Below are positions 40,868 to 49,550 of a stretch of DNA of 64,000 nt, in pieces. Positions within the stretch are counted from its first letter, which is position 1. Every line of letters begins with the position of its first letter. This DNA is from Vampirovibrionales bacterium (GTDB lineage Bacteria; Cyanobacteriota; Vampirovibrionia; Vampirovibrionales; Vampirovibrionaceae): NCBI GenBank assembly GCA_029262635.1, contig JAJCZA010000002.1, positions 496,001 to 560,000 of the forward strand, in the 5' to 3' direction. Under the pieces are notes generated by a model that made no database searches, was not told the origin of the DNA, and saw only the letters and a program-made list of their open reading frames with translations. The position numbers and the translations under genes are program-made.

Positions 40868-41803
40868 CTAAGGCTGGGCTAATGCCGTTTCCAGAGCTTC
40901 CTGCCGTGCGGCTTCTAACCGGGTTGACGTGGTTTCTGTAAATTGGGGGGCTATGTCCAGCGTGATGCCGGATGTATCAAAATCCAGCCCGGAATTGGTT
41001 GACGGTATTTCAGCCTGCCCAAATCCGTCCACCTTGCCAATTTCAGCAGCCACCTGCTTACTGTACAGAACACCGCCCACCTCATCAATCCCGGTGGTGT
41101 ATTGGTAGCTCAATTGAAAGAAGTTATCCATCACTGAGCCGGGTACCAGATCCGAAGCGTAATCGACTTTAAATTTGGTGAGCAGTTGATTGGATGTATC
41201 CGTAAATTGCCAATGGGCATTGTAGACTTCCTGGTTGGGATCGCCACCTGTATTGGGGTTGGCAGCACAATTGCCCGGATCTGAACAGAGGCTGTTCCAG
41301 GATTCTTCCGCGTTAGCCAAGTCGTGGCCAAACCCTGCCGCGTCTCTCAGCAAGGCGATTAAATCACTGGGCGCACCGTCAGCATCCATCTCATCAGCCA
41401 GCGCTAGCATTTGGTCTGCCAGAATAGAAGTGGCCAGAACGGCTGTATCGTTTCCACCTTGACCACTTTGGGTAACCAGATCAAGGGCCGTCCCGCCGGG
41501 TAAGGTCAGGGAGCCTGAGGTGAGGTTGATGGTGCCGCCATTGGTTTGGAAATCAGTGTAAATGGAACTGCCTGCGTCGGGGGTTGTTGTTGTGGTGGTA
41601 GGCAGGCTTGACGTTTTGTCGTTGGGTTCCAGGATGGAAATTAATTTCTTATAGTCGGATTCTTTTGGACCGGCGAGCATGTTACTTAGACTATTTCCTA
41701 AAAAGCTGACGGACGGAATGGTGACGAGCGTTACCATGGCCAGGATGACCGCATATTCCGTCATGGATCGTCCTTTTTCCTTGTCGTATTTTAATGTTTC
41801 CAA
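40868..41803 (-). CDS. Flp-type prepilin-like protein with a long C-terminal domain
   Basis: 311 residues from a TTG at 41803, supported by GGAGG nine bases upstream. The N-terminus KEKGRSMTEYAVILAMVTLV is a type IVb/Flp prepilin: cleavage after G11, then Glu at +5 and Tyr at +6, then a hydrophobic helix. Ordinary Flp pilins are about 50-80 residues; here about 260 residues follow, starting with a Thr-rich linker (LPTTTTTTPDAG), then Ala/Asp-rich helical and beta stretches with two Cys (SLCSDPGNCAAN). So it is a pseudopilin or minor pilin, or a pilin-anchored surface protein. No assembly genes (tad) lie in view. Confidence 0.8.
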   Translation of the reverse strand: METLKYDKEKGRSMTEYAVILAMVTLVTIPSVSFLGNSLSNMLAGPKESDYKKLISILEPNDKTSSLPTTTTTTPDAGSSIYTDFQTNGGTINLTSGSLTLPGGTALDLVTQSGQGGNDTAVLATSILADQMLALADEMDADGAPSDLIALLRDAAGFGHDLANAEESWNSLCSDPGNCAANPNTGGDPNQEVYNAHWQFTDTSNQLLTKFKVDYASDLVPGSVMDNFFQLSYQYTTGIDEVGGVLYSKQVAAEIGKVDGFGQAEIPSTNSGLDFDTSGITLDIAPQFTETTSTRLEAARQEALETALAQP

Positions 41804-42471
41804 TGGACTTCCCCTCCATTTAATTAGTTGCTTGAATAGGAGCTATTTGTTTTTGACAAATAGCACTGAACCACTTTTTCAGAAGCGGACATTAGGCTTC
41901 TCGAAAGCTTACCTATTGATGAGTAACATTCCTAAACATTCCTAGTTTCTGTGATTAGGGTTGGCTTTTACCATGTTCATAGTCTGTATAACTACGATGT
42001 TTTAAGCTAACCGGGGCGCTTGAGGCATCTTTTGTATACCGCAAGACATTTTGTATAATCTTCCTCTAGGGTTAGTGTGTGTGCGTAATAGTTTGTTGAA
42101 TCACGTTTCATGGATCAACACTCATTGTTTCGGTCAGTTGGATCCGATCTTTAATTTTCCCCATAAAAATCCCCTTTTGACTGAAATCAAAAGAGGCAGA
42201 ATCTTTCTATGATTCGAGAAGAGAGAAGAGAGTGTGATTGTGTTAGCGTGAAATTTAAAGATTGAAAAAGATTAAATTTTTCGCACCGCAAACCGTGTTA
42301 AAAAAGCCGTGCTTTTTTCCTAAAAAATGATGAAAAAGAACGAATTCCCCGTATGAAAAAATGAGGAATCAAAAAGCCCCGAAACGGTTGTTGGTTGGTG
42401 CGATGAGTGACTTTCCCCTGATGTATCCCTTATGTTTGTATAAAAACAAATTTTACTCCCTTCGGAACCCC
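41804..42471. other. 668-base intergenic region
   Basis: No convincing gene in either strand. It holds a + strand promoter-like pair at 42033-42060, a stem around 42173-42196 (CCTTTTGA with TCAAAAG) and a second, A/T-rich hairpin at 42300-42318 whose distal arm is GCTTTTTT. Together these mark a possible short + strand transcript. Confidence 0.5.
42033..42060 (+). promoter_or_regulatory. candidate promoter in a gene-free region
   Basis: TTGTAT (42033-42038), 16 bases, TATAAT (42055-42060). No + strand gene follows for three kilobases, so it would drive an untranslated RNA of perhaps 250 bases ending at the hairpin near 42300-42318. Confidence 0.35.
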
Positions 42472-43458
42472 CTATGAAGATTTGTTACAGTCCTCACTCT
42501 CGTTTTTCGTTTCTGGGTCGTCTAAGATAGCTTCATCAGGGAAGGTGGCCCGAATACAGTTTTTCAGTTTTTCCGCACAATCCTCTTCTTTGCCCTCTTC
42601 CCAAAAAATGGTCTGGCTTTGTCGAATATCGAAATGCGTCTCTCCACCACCATTGAGGGTTTTATTGAACATATAGATGACCTTTTTACCCAGCCCCTCG
42701 GCAAATCCGGCTTCCCAGTAAGCGCCGTTATTGTTATAGGTGAGTTCGGCAATCACGAACTTTGAGCGTTGAATATCGACGAGTATTTTATTGGTAATAT
42801 TCCCAGCTTCAGGCGTTTCATCAGCTCGAGTAAGCTTAAATCCGGTGTCTTTGACTGCCTTTTTATACTTCTCATAAACCTTATTAAGCTGGTTCTTTCC
42901 AAAAGGCATGGCCATAAACACGAGTTTTGTATTGGGCGGATTTTTTAATAGCTCATGGTAGCGTTCCCAACCTTTGAAATTTAACCGGAAGAGGTCGGCT
43001 CGAGAGCTATCTTGAAGGTCAAAAAGCCCTTCTGCTTTTAAGTTCCTGTAGATGTATTCTACTTCAGCATCATTTTTTGCGCCGATTACAGCGCGTAAGG
43101 CCGGATTTTCGGAAGCTTTTGTGCGAACCCACTCTTCAAATTTGTTTGCATAGGTTTTTCCAACCCATAAGATCAGGTTTTCCCCTTGAGTATGCGGATC
43201 GGGTAATTCGTGTTCTTCAATGATTTTATTAAGCCAGTTACTCTTAATGGTCGGGATTTTATCATTATCAGTCACCCGCTTTCTAATGTAATGGCTGACC
43301 AATGCTTGTTTTTGTTGATTTTTAAGCTTGGTGTTAGTAATAGAAACTGCTGAACGACTCATTTGGTAATGACCGCATCGTGGGCAGTCTAATTCAACCC
43401 TATCCCCAATACTTCTTGGATTGTTGGGCTTCGTGTTGCAAACGGGACAGTTTTCCAT
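42472..43458 (-). CDS. zinc-ribbon plus nucleoside 2-deoxyribosyltransferase-fold protein
   Basis: 328 residues from the ATG at 43458, with AAAGG 11 bases upstream; a longer frame to 43524 lacks such a site. N-terminal zinc ribbon with C4, C7, C25 and C28 (ENCPVCN, LDCPRCGHYQ). Middle about 60-190 helical. From LVFMAMPFGKNQ to KKVIYMFNK is a Rossmann-like domain: TNKILVDIQRSKFVIAELTY and NNGAYWEAGFAEGLGKK, the pattern of 2-deoxyribosyltransferase and TIR-like proteins, with E249 in the position of the catalytic Glu. Such domains hydrolyse N-glycosidic bonds in nucleosides or NAD and are common in antiviral effectors. Isolated gene; nucleotide sensing or defence is inference. Confidence 0.78.
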   Translation of the reverse strand: MENCPVCNTKPNNPRSIGDRVELDCPRCGHYQMSRSAVSITNTKLKNQQKQALVSHYIRKRVTDNDKIPTIKSNWLNKIIEEHELPDPHTQGENLILWVGKTYANKFEEWVRTKASENPALRAVIGAKNDAEVEYIYRNLKAEGLFDLQDSSRADLFRLNFKGWERYHELLKNPPNTKLVFMAMPFGKNQLNKVYEKYKKAVKDTGFKLTRADETPEAGNITNKILVDIQRSKFVIAELTYNNNGAYWEAGFAEGLGKKVIYMFNKTLNGGGETHFDIRQSQTIFWEEGKEEDCAEKLKNCIRATFPDEAILDDPETKNESEDCNKSS

Positions 43459-43548
43459 TGTTGATAGAACCTTTGCCTGATGCCTGATTTTAGAGTATAT
43501 GGGGCAACCCATGTGTTGCCCCATGATGTTTTGTCATTTTCAAGGGCG

Positions 43549-44988
43549 CTACGCTTTGGGTGGGGCGGTCATGGCTTCTACGGAGAGGATGATGTCCAGG
43601 CGGGCATCATCGAGTAGATTGCCGTCGTAGTCTTTTAAGCCCATGGTCTTCACGGCGTCCCGAACGGTCAGGCCATCGGTCAGCACTTTCTTCGCCACAT
43701 CCGACGCCGCTGAGTATCCAATGTGTGGATTGAGAGCCGTTAGCAGGACACAACTGTTATCCATGCGATCCTTGGCAATGGCTTCATTGGCGGTGATGTC
43801 GTTGATGCACTCGGTTGCGAACAGCTTGAAAGAGCTGGCCATAATGCGTTGCGACTCAGTCATTTTCAGCAGAATAGTCGGCATCATCACGTTCAACTGA
43901 AGCTGACCATTTTGGCACGCCAGCGCAATGGTGGTGTCGTTGCCTTGAAGGATATAAGCCAACTGGCTCATGAACTCGGGATAAACCGGATTCACTTTGC
44001 CCGGCATAATCGACGATCCCGGTTGTTTGGTGGGCAGGTTAATTTCGCCAATGCCGGTTTTCGGTCCCATGGAATACAGACGCAGGTCATGGGCAATTTT
44101 TTCCAGCTCAATACCCGCACTACGCAGGGCGGCGGAGTAATCAGAAAAATGCCCAAAACTGCTGGTGGCCTGGAAGTAATTGTTATGTTTCTTCAGCGGG
44201 AACCCCGAGTATTCGGCCAGATACTTTGTCACCAAATCCCGGTACTTAGCATGGGTGTTGAGTCCTGTTCCCAGTGCCGAAGCGCCGAGTCCGATGCTGT
44301 AAAGTCGTTTGCTGGCATGGTCAATATTATCCATGGCGTCTTTTATGGCGTCGGCGTAAGCGCCAAATTGCTGGCCAAGGGTCAACGGAACAGCATCCTG
44401 CATGTGGGTTCGTCCGGGGATGAGTAGGTCTTTAAATTCCACGCTTTTTTGGCGTAAGGCGTTTTCGAAGATACCCAGACTCTCCATTACCGGCCCGTGC
44501 ATGCTTAAAAATGTGAGCCGCATCAGGGTCGGGGTGACGTCGTTGGTGGATTGGCCATAGTTCACGTGATCGTTGGGGTTAACTTTATATTCGCCCAGCT
44601 TACCGCCTAGTATTTCGGTGGCCCGGTTGCCGAGAACCTCGTTGGCGTTCATATGGTTCGATGTTCCGGTGCCGCCCTGGTATACGTCTACAATAAACTC
44701 GTCGTTGAATTTTTCGGCGATCATTTCGTCGCAGGCCTTCATGATGGCGCTAGAAAATTCTTGGGGAATCAATCCCAGTTCGCCGTTGGCTTTGGCGGCG
44801 GCTTTTTTAATCCAGCCGTAGGCTCGGATGGCTTCCGGGTAAGCTTGACCTGGCTTAACGCCAGATATGGGGAAGTTTTCCGACCCACGAAGGGCTTGCA
44901 CTCCGTAATAAGCCTTGGCGGGCACGTCTCTAAATCCGAGAGAATCTTTTTCCTGTCTGAATGTTTGTTCGGTCATGGTGGTTGTCAT
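43549..44988 (-). CDS. aspA: aspartate ammonia-lyase (aspartase/fumarase superfamily)
   Basis: 479 residues with GGAAAGG before the ATG. The superfamily signature GSSIMPGKVNP is intact, with THMQDAVPLTLGQQFGAY and ASALGTGLNTHAKY. The opening DVPAKAYYGVQALRGSENFP follows aspartase (YYGIQTLRxSENFP in Bacillus) more than class II fumarase (YWGAQTQRSLENF). Aspartase converts aspartate to fumarate and ammonia; fumarase activity cannot be fully excluded. Monocistronic. Confidence 0.85.
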   Translation of the reverse strand: MTTTMTEQTFRQEKDSLGFRDVPAKAYYGVQALRGSENFPISGVKPGQAYPEAIRAYGWIKKAAAKANGELGLIPQEFSSAIMKACDEMIAEKFNDEFIVDVYQGGTGTSNHMNANEVLGNRATEILGGKLGEYKVNPNDHVNYGQSTNDVTPTLMRLTFLSMHGPVMESLGIFENALRQKSVEFKDLLIPGRTHMQDAVPLTLGQQFGAYADAIKDAMDNIDHASKRLYSIGLGASALGTGLNTHAKYRDLVTKYLAEYSGFPLKKHNNYFQATSSFGHFSDYSAALRSAGIELEKIAHDLRLYSMGPKTGIGEINLPTKQPGSSIMPGKVNPVYPEFMSQLAYILQGNDTTIALACQNGQLQLNVMMPTILLKMTESQRIMASSFKLFATECINDITANEAIAKDRMDNSCVLLTALNPHIGYSAASDVAKKVLTDGLTVRDAVKTMGLKDYDGNLLDDARLDIILSVEAMTAPPKA

Positions 44989-45066
44989 GAGTCCTTTCCT
45001 CCATCTCCAGCAAAAGTGGTTTCAACGATTTAATACGCCTAACCTAGCGCAAACACGCCGGATTGG

Positions 45067-45106
45067 CCAGCAAAGCTGGCTCTATTTATGAGCGGCTTTC
45101 GTAAAT
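45067..45106 (+). repeat. dispersed 39-bp repeat, copy B
   Basis: Reads CCAGCAAAGCTGGCTCTATT, then TATGAGCGG and ends CGTAAAT. Lies in the guaB leader region between divergent aspA and guaB. Confidence 0.8.
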
Positions 45107-45184
45107 CGTTTATGATCCTCAGTCTAGATTCTCGACACAATTTTACGCAATTTCTACGGTTTAGATGCTTTTACAGAGAACACC

Positions 45185-45213
45185 CTGATTTTTTAAGGCC
45201 TTTGCAGTATAGT
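45185..45213 (+). promoter_or_regulatory. candidate guaB promoter
   Basis: CTGATT (45185-45190), 17 bases, TATAGT (45208-45213). It would place the start near 45220 and a leader of about 42 bases before the guaB ATG. Confidence 0.45.
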
Positions 45214-45261
45214 TTTAGGCATTCATGCATCCCTCAATTGTATAAAAAAGGAACCCGCCCC

Positions 45262-46755
45262 ATGGATATTCTGGATGGACTTAGCGCTGATAAGCTGTTT
45301 GACAGCGGCACCGGCTACACGTACGACGATTTTATTTTGCTTCCTGGTCATATTGATTTCACATCGGATGATGTGAGTCTGGAAACTCAACTCACCCGGG
45401 AAATTAAAATAAAAACCCCCATTGTCAGCTCCCCCATGGACACGGTCACTGAGTCTGAAATGGCCATTGCGATGGCGCTTCTGGGTGGCATCGGAATCAT
45501 CCACTACAACAACACCATTGAAGAGCAGCAGCAGATGGTTAAGAAGGTTAAACGTTACAAAAACGGATTCATCAACGACCCCTTGACCCTGAGCCCGAAT
45601 CACACGCTGGCCGACGTGGATGGATACAAACGAAACTATGGCTTTTCTGGTTTTCCCATTACGGAAGACGGTAAAATGGGCTCTAAACTGTTGGGTATCG
45701 TAACAAAACGGGACATGGATTTTATCTCTGATCGCTCTACCCTCATCAAGGATGTTATGACCACCGATGTGGTTGTTGCTCACGAGCCTTGCACACTGGA
45801 AGAAGCCAATCAGATTTTGAAAGAAAGTAAAAAAGGCAAATTGCCTATCGTGAATAAAAAGCATGAGTTGGTGGCCCTTATTTCCAGAAATGATCTGCTG
45901 AAAAACAGGGACTATCCGTTGGCTTCTAAGGGAGATAATAAAAGCCTGCTGGCTGGGGCGGCTATTGGCACCCGAGAAGACGATAAAGAACGCCTTGACG
46001 CACTGAATGAAGTGGGGCTGGATGTGGTGATTCTGGATTCCTCTCAGGGCGATTCTAAGTATCAGATTGATATGATCCACTTTATTAAAAGCCAATACCC
46101 GAATATTCAGGTGATTGGCGGCAATATCGTCACCATTACTCAGGCAAAAAACCTGATTGAGGCGGGTGTAGATGGCCTTCGCATCGGTATGGGTGTGGGT
46201 TCTATTTGTACTACACAGGAAGTCATGGCCGTGGGACGCCCTCAGGCCACTTCAGTTTATCGAGTAGCTAAGTACGCTCGGGAACATGGCGTTCCTGTTC
46301 TTGCAGATGGTGGTATTGGCTCCATTGGGCACATTATTAAAGCCCTCTCTCTTGGGTCTTCGGCGGTGATGATGGGTTCCATGTTAGCTGGAACAGAAGA
46401 AGCACCGGGCGAATATTTTTATAAAGACGGTGTTCGACTTAAAAAATACCGAGGCATGGGCTCGGTTGAGGCCATGAACAAAGGAAGTGCCAAGAGGTAC
46501 TTTAGCGAAACGGATCGCATCCGGGTGGCTCAGGGTGTTTCTGGATCGGTTGTGGATAAAGGTTCGATTCAGCGCTATCTACCTTACCTAATTCAGGGAA
46601 TCCAGCACGGATTCCAGGATTTAGGATGTCGAAACCTATCGGTGCTTCAGGAAACCTTGTATTCTGGGCGCCTTGGCTTCGAACTTCGTTCCGCCGCGGC
46701 ACAAGTAGAAGGTGGTGTCCACGGACTCCACAGCTACGAAAAAAGCATGGTCTAG
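45262..46755 (+). CDS. guaB: inosine-5'-monophosphate dehydrogenase
   Basis: 497 residues from the ATG at 45262 with AAGGA about 10 bases upstream. An in-frame extension to 45088 is rejected: it overlaps a dispersed repeat and adds a non-conserved basic stretch. The barrel begins [10 protein letters not shown]; tandem CBS domains lie at about 95-215 ([19 protein letters not shown]); catalytic C316 is in [11 protein letters not shown]; the IMP site has [11 protein letters not shown] and [10 protein letters not shown]. It oxidises IMP to XMP, the first step to GMP. Length is normal. Confidence 0.97.
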   Translation: MDILDGLSADKLFDSGTGYTYDDFILLPGHIDFTSDDVSLETQLTREIKIKTPIVSSPMDTVTESEMAIAMALLGGIGIIHYNNTIEEQQQMVKKVKRYKNGFINDPLTLSPNHTLADVDGYKRNYGFSGFPITEDGKMGSKLLGIVTKRDMDFISDRSTLIKDVMTTDVVVAHEPCTLEEANQILKESKKGKLPIVNKKHELVALISRNDLLKNRDYPLASKGDNKSLLAGAAIGTREDDKERLDALNEVGLDVVILDSSQGDSKYQIDMIHFIKSQYPNIQVIGGNIVTITQAKNLIEAGVDGLRIGMGVGSICTTQEVMAVGRPQATSVYRVAKYAREHGVPVLADGGIGSIGHIIKALSLGSSAVMMGSMLAGTEEAPGEYFYKDGVRLKKYRGMGSVEAMNKGSAKRYFSETDRIRVAQGVSGSVVDKGSIQRYLPYLIQGIQHGFQDLGCRNLSVLQETLYSGRLGFELRSAAAQVEGGVHGLHSYEKSMV

Positions 46756-46756
46756 G

Positions 46757-46795
46757 CTGACACAGTCGGCTTTATTTAGGGTTGGCTTTGTAAAC
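46757..46795 (+). repeat. dispersed 39-bp repeat, copy C
   Basis: Starts one base after the guaB stop and reads CTGACACAGTCGGCTTTATT, then TAGGGTTGG and ends TGTAAAC. Confidence 0.8.
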
Positions 46796-46816
46796 ATTGT
46801 TAGATTCGATGTTAGT

Positions 46817-46856
46817 CCAGCGAAGCTGGTTTTGCTCAGGGCTTGTGTTTTATGAA
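46817..46856 (+). repeat. dispersed repeat, copy D (diverged)
   Basis: CCAGCGAAGCTGGTTTTGCT, then CAGGGCTTG and TATGAAC. The hairpin is intact, the second half drifted. It lies 21 bases after copy C. Confidence 0.7.
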
Positions 46857-46986
46857 CCTACTCTAATTAGTTGAAATTACTCTAAATGCTTGCGCTTTTT
46901 GTAGGGGTTTCGACTTGATGACGAGTGCTATACGGTACAATAAACAAGTAGACAAATGATGAAGGCTAGATTGTTGAGGCGAGGCC

Positions 46987-48078
46987 ATGCCGGGTTTTTC
47001 ACAACATCCTAATTTAACCCTTTATACCCAAGCCTTTAAATGGGTTTTGGGGTTGTGCATTGTGGTGGTTCTTCTAACCACCGGGGTGCTTCATGCAGGC
47101 GGCTCCCAAAAAGAAAAGGCATTGGACTGGAACGGTTATACGCAAGCCGGTAAGCTGGCGTTGGAGTCGAAAAATTACGACAAGGCCGAGTTGTCTTTTA
47201 AAAAAGCGTTGGTTCTGGCGTCGACTCAAAATAAAGCTTCGCTTGAAGTGGCTATGAGTTTGGATAATTTAGCCCAGCTCTATCAGCGTCAGGGTCGCTA
47301 TCTTGAAGCGGATCCCATGTATCGAAAGGCTATTGAGCTTTATCAAAAACGACTGGGGCGAGAGCATAAGCTTGTGGGACAGGCGATTAAAAATCTGTCG
47401 GCGCTTTATGATTCTCGTGGACAAACGCTGGATGTAAAAGCGCTTTTGTTGCCTGTAGATACCGGGATGAAGGGTTTACCCGATACTAAAGTGGTTAATT
47501 CATCGACTTATACAGAAGAAGATAAGGCGGAATTAGCCGAGGCCACCAAAATGAATGATTTGGGATTGCTCTATAAATCCAAACGAGACTTTACCGCCGC
47601 TGAGCCTTTATATCAGAAGGCGCTAGCTATCTATCAGCGTATTATGGGGGCCGACCATGTGAATGTTGCCATTACGCTTGACAATATGGGACGTCTGGCG
47701 AGTGCGAAAAAAGAATATACTCGTGCCGAAACCCTATATTCTCGGGCCTTGAGCATTTATAAAAAATCCCTGGGTGAAAATCACCTCACCGTTGCTTCGA
47801 CTTTGACCAGTTTGGGCGTTCTGTATGGTAATCAAGAGCAGTATGCTAAGTCGGAAGCCTTACTCCAACAGGCGTTGTCGATTCGGGAAAAACAGTTGGG
47901 CCCTAACCACCCTGATGTTCTAAAAAGTTTAACCAATCTGGCGATTATTTACGAAAATCAGGATAAGCTGGCCGAGGCAAAACCTGTTTACGAACGAGCA
48001 CTTCAGGCAGCCAAGCGACTTTACCCAGAAAACCATCAGGTGATTCAGGATATTGAGAACATCTTGACCGAGCTTTGA
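46987..48078 (+). CDS. TPR-repeat protein (kinesin-light-chain type), membrane-anchored or secreted
   Basis: 363 residues. A hydrophobic segment at about 18-34 (WVLGLCIVVVLLTTGVL) acts as signal peptide or anchor. After that nearly the whole protein is TPR of the 42-residue kinesin-light-chain type: YRKAIELYQKRLG, YQKALAIYQRIMG, YSRALSIYKKSLG, LQQALSIREKQLG, YERALQAAKRLYP, each with A-x-T/S-L-x-N-L-G turns. No enzymatic domain. Such arrays mediate protein-protein contacts; the same repeat type occurs in the TPR-matrixin at 24168-26645. A TACAAT hexamer at 46936-46941 may be its -10. Confidence 0.88.
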   Translation: MPGFSQHPNLTLYTQAFKWVLGLCIVVVLLTTGVLHAGGSQKEKALDWNGYTQAGKLALESKNYDKAELSFKKALVLASTQNKASLEVAMSLDNLAQLYQRQGRYLEADPMYRKAIELYQKRLGREHKLVGQAIKNLSALYDSRGQTLDVKALLLPVDTGMKGLPDTKVVNSSTYTEEDKAELAEATKMNDLGLLYKSKRDFTAAEPLYQKALAIYQRIMGADHVNVAITLDNMGRLASAKKEYTRAETLYSRALSIYKKSLGENHLTVASTLTSLGVLYGNQEQYAKSEALLQQALSIREKQLGPNHPDVLKSLTNLAIIYENQDKLAEAKPVYERALQAAKRLYPENHQVIQDIENILTEL

Positions 48079-48228
48079 TGTGGTACTCTTTCTTTTGAGT
48101 GAGGCTTAAAAGAGGTAAAAATATTAACCTTTGTTAATAAAAGCACATCTTTTGGGGTTGAGACGTTTTGGTGTGGATGGATCCCATCAGAGTTCCTTAT
48201 AAAAACTGATAATGAAAGATGTCTTGCC

Positions 48229-48627
48229 ATGACTGTATCGCTTGCTAATCCATTGCCAATTTCGAAAAACCCAGTTTTGTTTGCGTCAGCTACTCACCTC
48301 CGGTTTGCGGGCGACCCACCAGAGACAAAGGAAAATTTGCTTGAAAAGCATCTAAAACAAATTGCAGCTGATGACGAGCAGATCAAGAAGAATCAAACGT
48401 TATTCCAATTTGAGCAAGACTACCCTAGGCTTTCTTGGCTTGATGAGAAGCTTGAACAGGCTCCTCAATGGATGCGCTTCCTGTCGCCACTTGGTTTAAT
48501 TGGACTCCTGGTTAATAAGAAAGACGATGACGACAATAACAATGACCCGCCCAGTGGTGGTGGTGGCGGTGGTTTCGATGAGACTTCACAACTGAAGCCG
48601 ATTCGAATTGAGACTAAAGACCATTAA
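48229..48627 (+). CDS. hypothetical protein (132 aa) with low-complexity C-terminus
   Basis: The start SKNPVLFASATHLRFAGDPP resembles the openings of other unknown proteins here. The middle is helical and acidic, with a hydrophobic stretch (MRFLSPLGLIGLLV) near residue 85. Then comes KKDDDDNNNDPPSGGGGGG, a charged and Gly-rich linker. No signal peptide. Its stop overlaps the convergent truB gene by 14 bases. Confidence 0.68.
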   Translation: MTVSLANPLPISKNPVLFASATHLRFAGDPPETKENLLEKHLKQIAADDEQIKKNQTLFQFEQDYPRLSWLDEKLEQAPQWMRFLSPLGLIGLLVNKKDDDDNNNDPPSGGGGGGFDETSQLKPIRIETKDH

Positions 48628-49507
48628 ACACCTTCACGGGCTTAAGCGTCTGTTCCACCCGTTGCGCTATGGCGACGGGTTCGGTTTGGGTTCGGGTGAG
48701 CAGGTAAAAAGCATTTACCTCGAGCGAAGACTCATTTTCGGGTAGCTGTATTTTCATGCCATGGCGAATCCGGTCTGCCTGCTGTGGTGTTTCCAGATCA
48801 ATTCGGGGTAGGTCAATATAGGGCAAGGGGTTTAGCAGGTATTGAGATGGATTATCGCTGGCTTTTAAAGCGTCCAGTGTGATGGATTCATCCAGCGCAA
48901 AACGGCCATGGTAAGTGCGTACGAGCCCGGATAAATGAGCACCGCATCCGAGGGCTTCGCCAATATCCCGAGCGATGGCTCGCATAAAGGTGCCGCTTCC
49001 GCAGTGGACATCGAGAATGGCCACGGGAAAATCTGGGTTGTCGGTTTTCAATTCGATTAGTTCAATGTGATAGACCGTTACTGTTTTGGAAGGTGTTTCC
49101 ACATTAATCCCTTGGTGAGCCAATTTGTAGAGTTTTTTACCATCAACGCGCTTGGCGGAGTGGGCCGGAATTTTCTGTTCAAAGGTGCCGATAAAGGACT
49201 GGAAAGCTTGCTTAACGGCTTCGGGTGTAATTTCAGGACAAGGCGTCTGTCGGGTTTCATCCCCTTCTTGATCCAGTGTGTGGGTGGTAATGCCCAGTGT
49301 CACATTCAGGCGGTAGTGTTTATCTGTAGCGAAATATTCAATCAGCCGGGTGCTTTGTCCTAAGCAAACGGGTAATACGCCTTCTGCCATGGGGTCCAGT
49401 GTACCGGCGTGACCTACTTTTTTCAGGTTGAAGATTCGGCGAATCGCACTGACGACATCGTGACTGGTCAGGCCGAGGGGCTTATTGATGTTAAGAACGG
49501 CAAACAT
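48614..49507 (-). CDS. truB: tRNA pseudouridine(55) synthase
   Basis: 297 residues. NKPLGLTSHDVVSAIRR, then VGHAGTLDPMAEGVLPV with catalytic D38 and STRLIEYF; YKLAHQGINVE and FMRAIARDIGEAL follow in family order. It forms pseudouridine 55 in the T-loop of tRNAs. Last gene of a minus-strand series running from DUF47/Pit through DedA and the permease. Confidence 0.96.
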   Translation of the reverse strand: MFAVLNINKPLGLTSHDVVSAIRRIFNLKKVGHAGTLDPMAEGVLPVCLGQSTRLIEYFATDKHYRLNVTLGITTHTLDQEGDETRQTPCPEITPEAVKQAFQSFIGTFEQKIPAHSAKRVDGKKLYKLAHQGINVETPSKTVTVYHIELIELKTDNPDFPVAILDVHCGSGTFMRAIARDIGEALGCGAHLSGLVRTYHGRFALDESITLDALKASDNPSQYLLNPLPYIDLPRIDLETPQQADRIRHGMKIQLPENESSLEVNAFYLLTRTQTEPVAIAQRVEQTLKPVKVFNGL

Positions 49508-49550
49508 AGCGGGCTTATTTTAACAAAAACCGGATGGGTTTTGGGGGTGT

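Noticed and set aside
43849-44427. 192-codon + strand frame opposite the aspartase gene
   Set aside because: Antisense shadow of a well conserved enzyme gene.
45088-45261. N-terminal extension of guaB
   Set aside because: Overlaps a dispersed repeat, is not conserved-looking, and the ATG at 45262 has a good ribosome site and the normal family start.
45223-46095. 290-codon minus-strand frame opposite guaB
   Set aside because: Antisense shadow of a strongly conserved gene; no ribosome site or recognisable motif.
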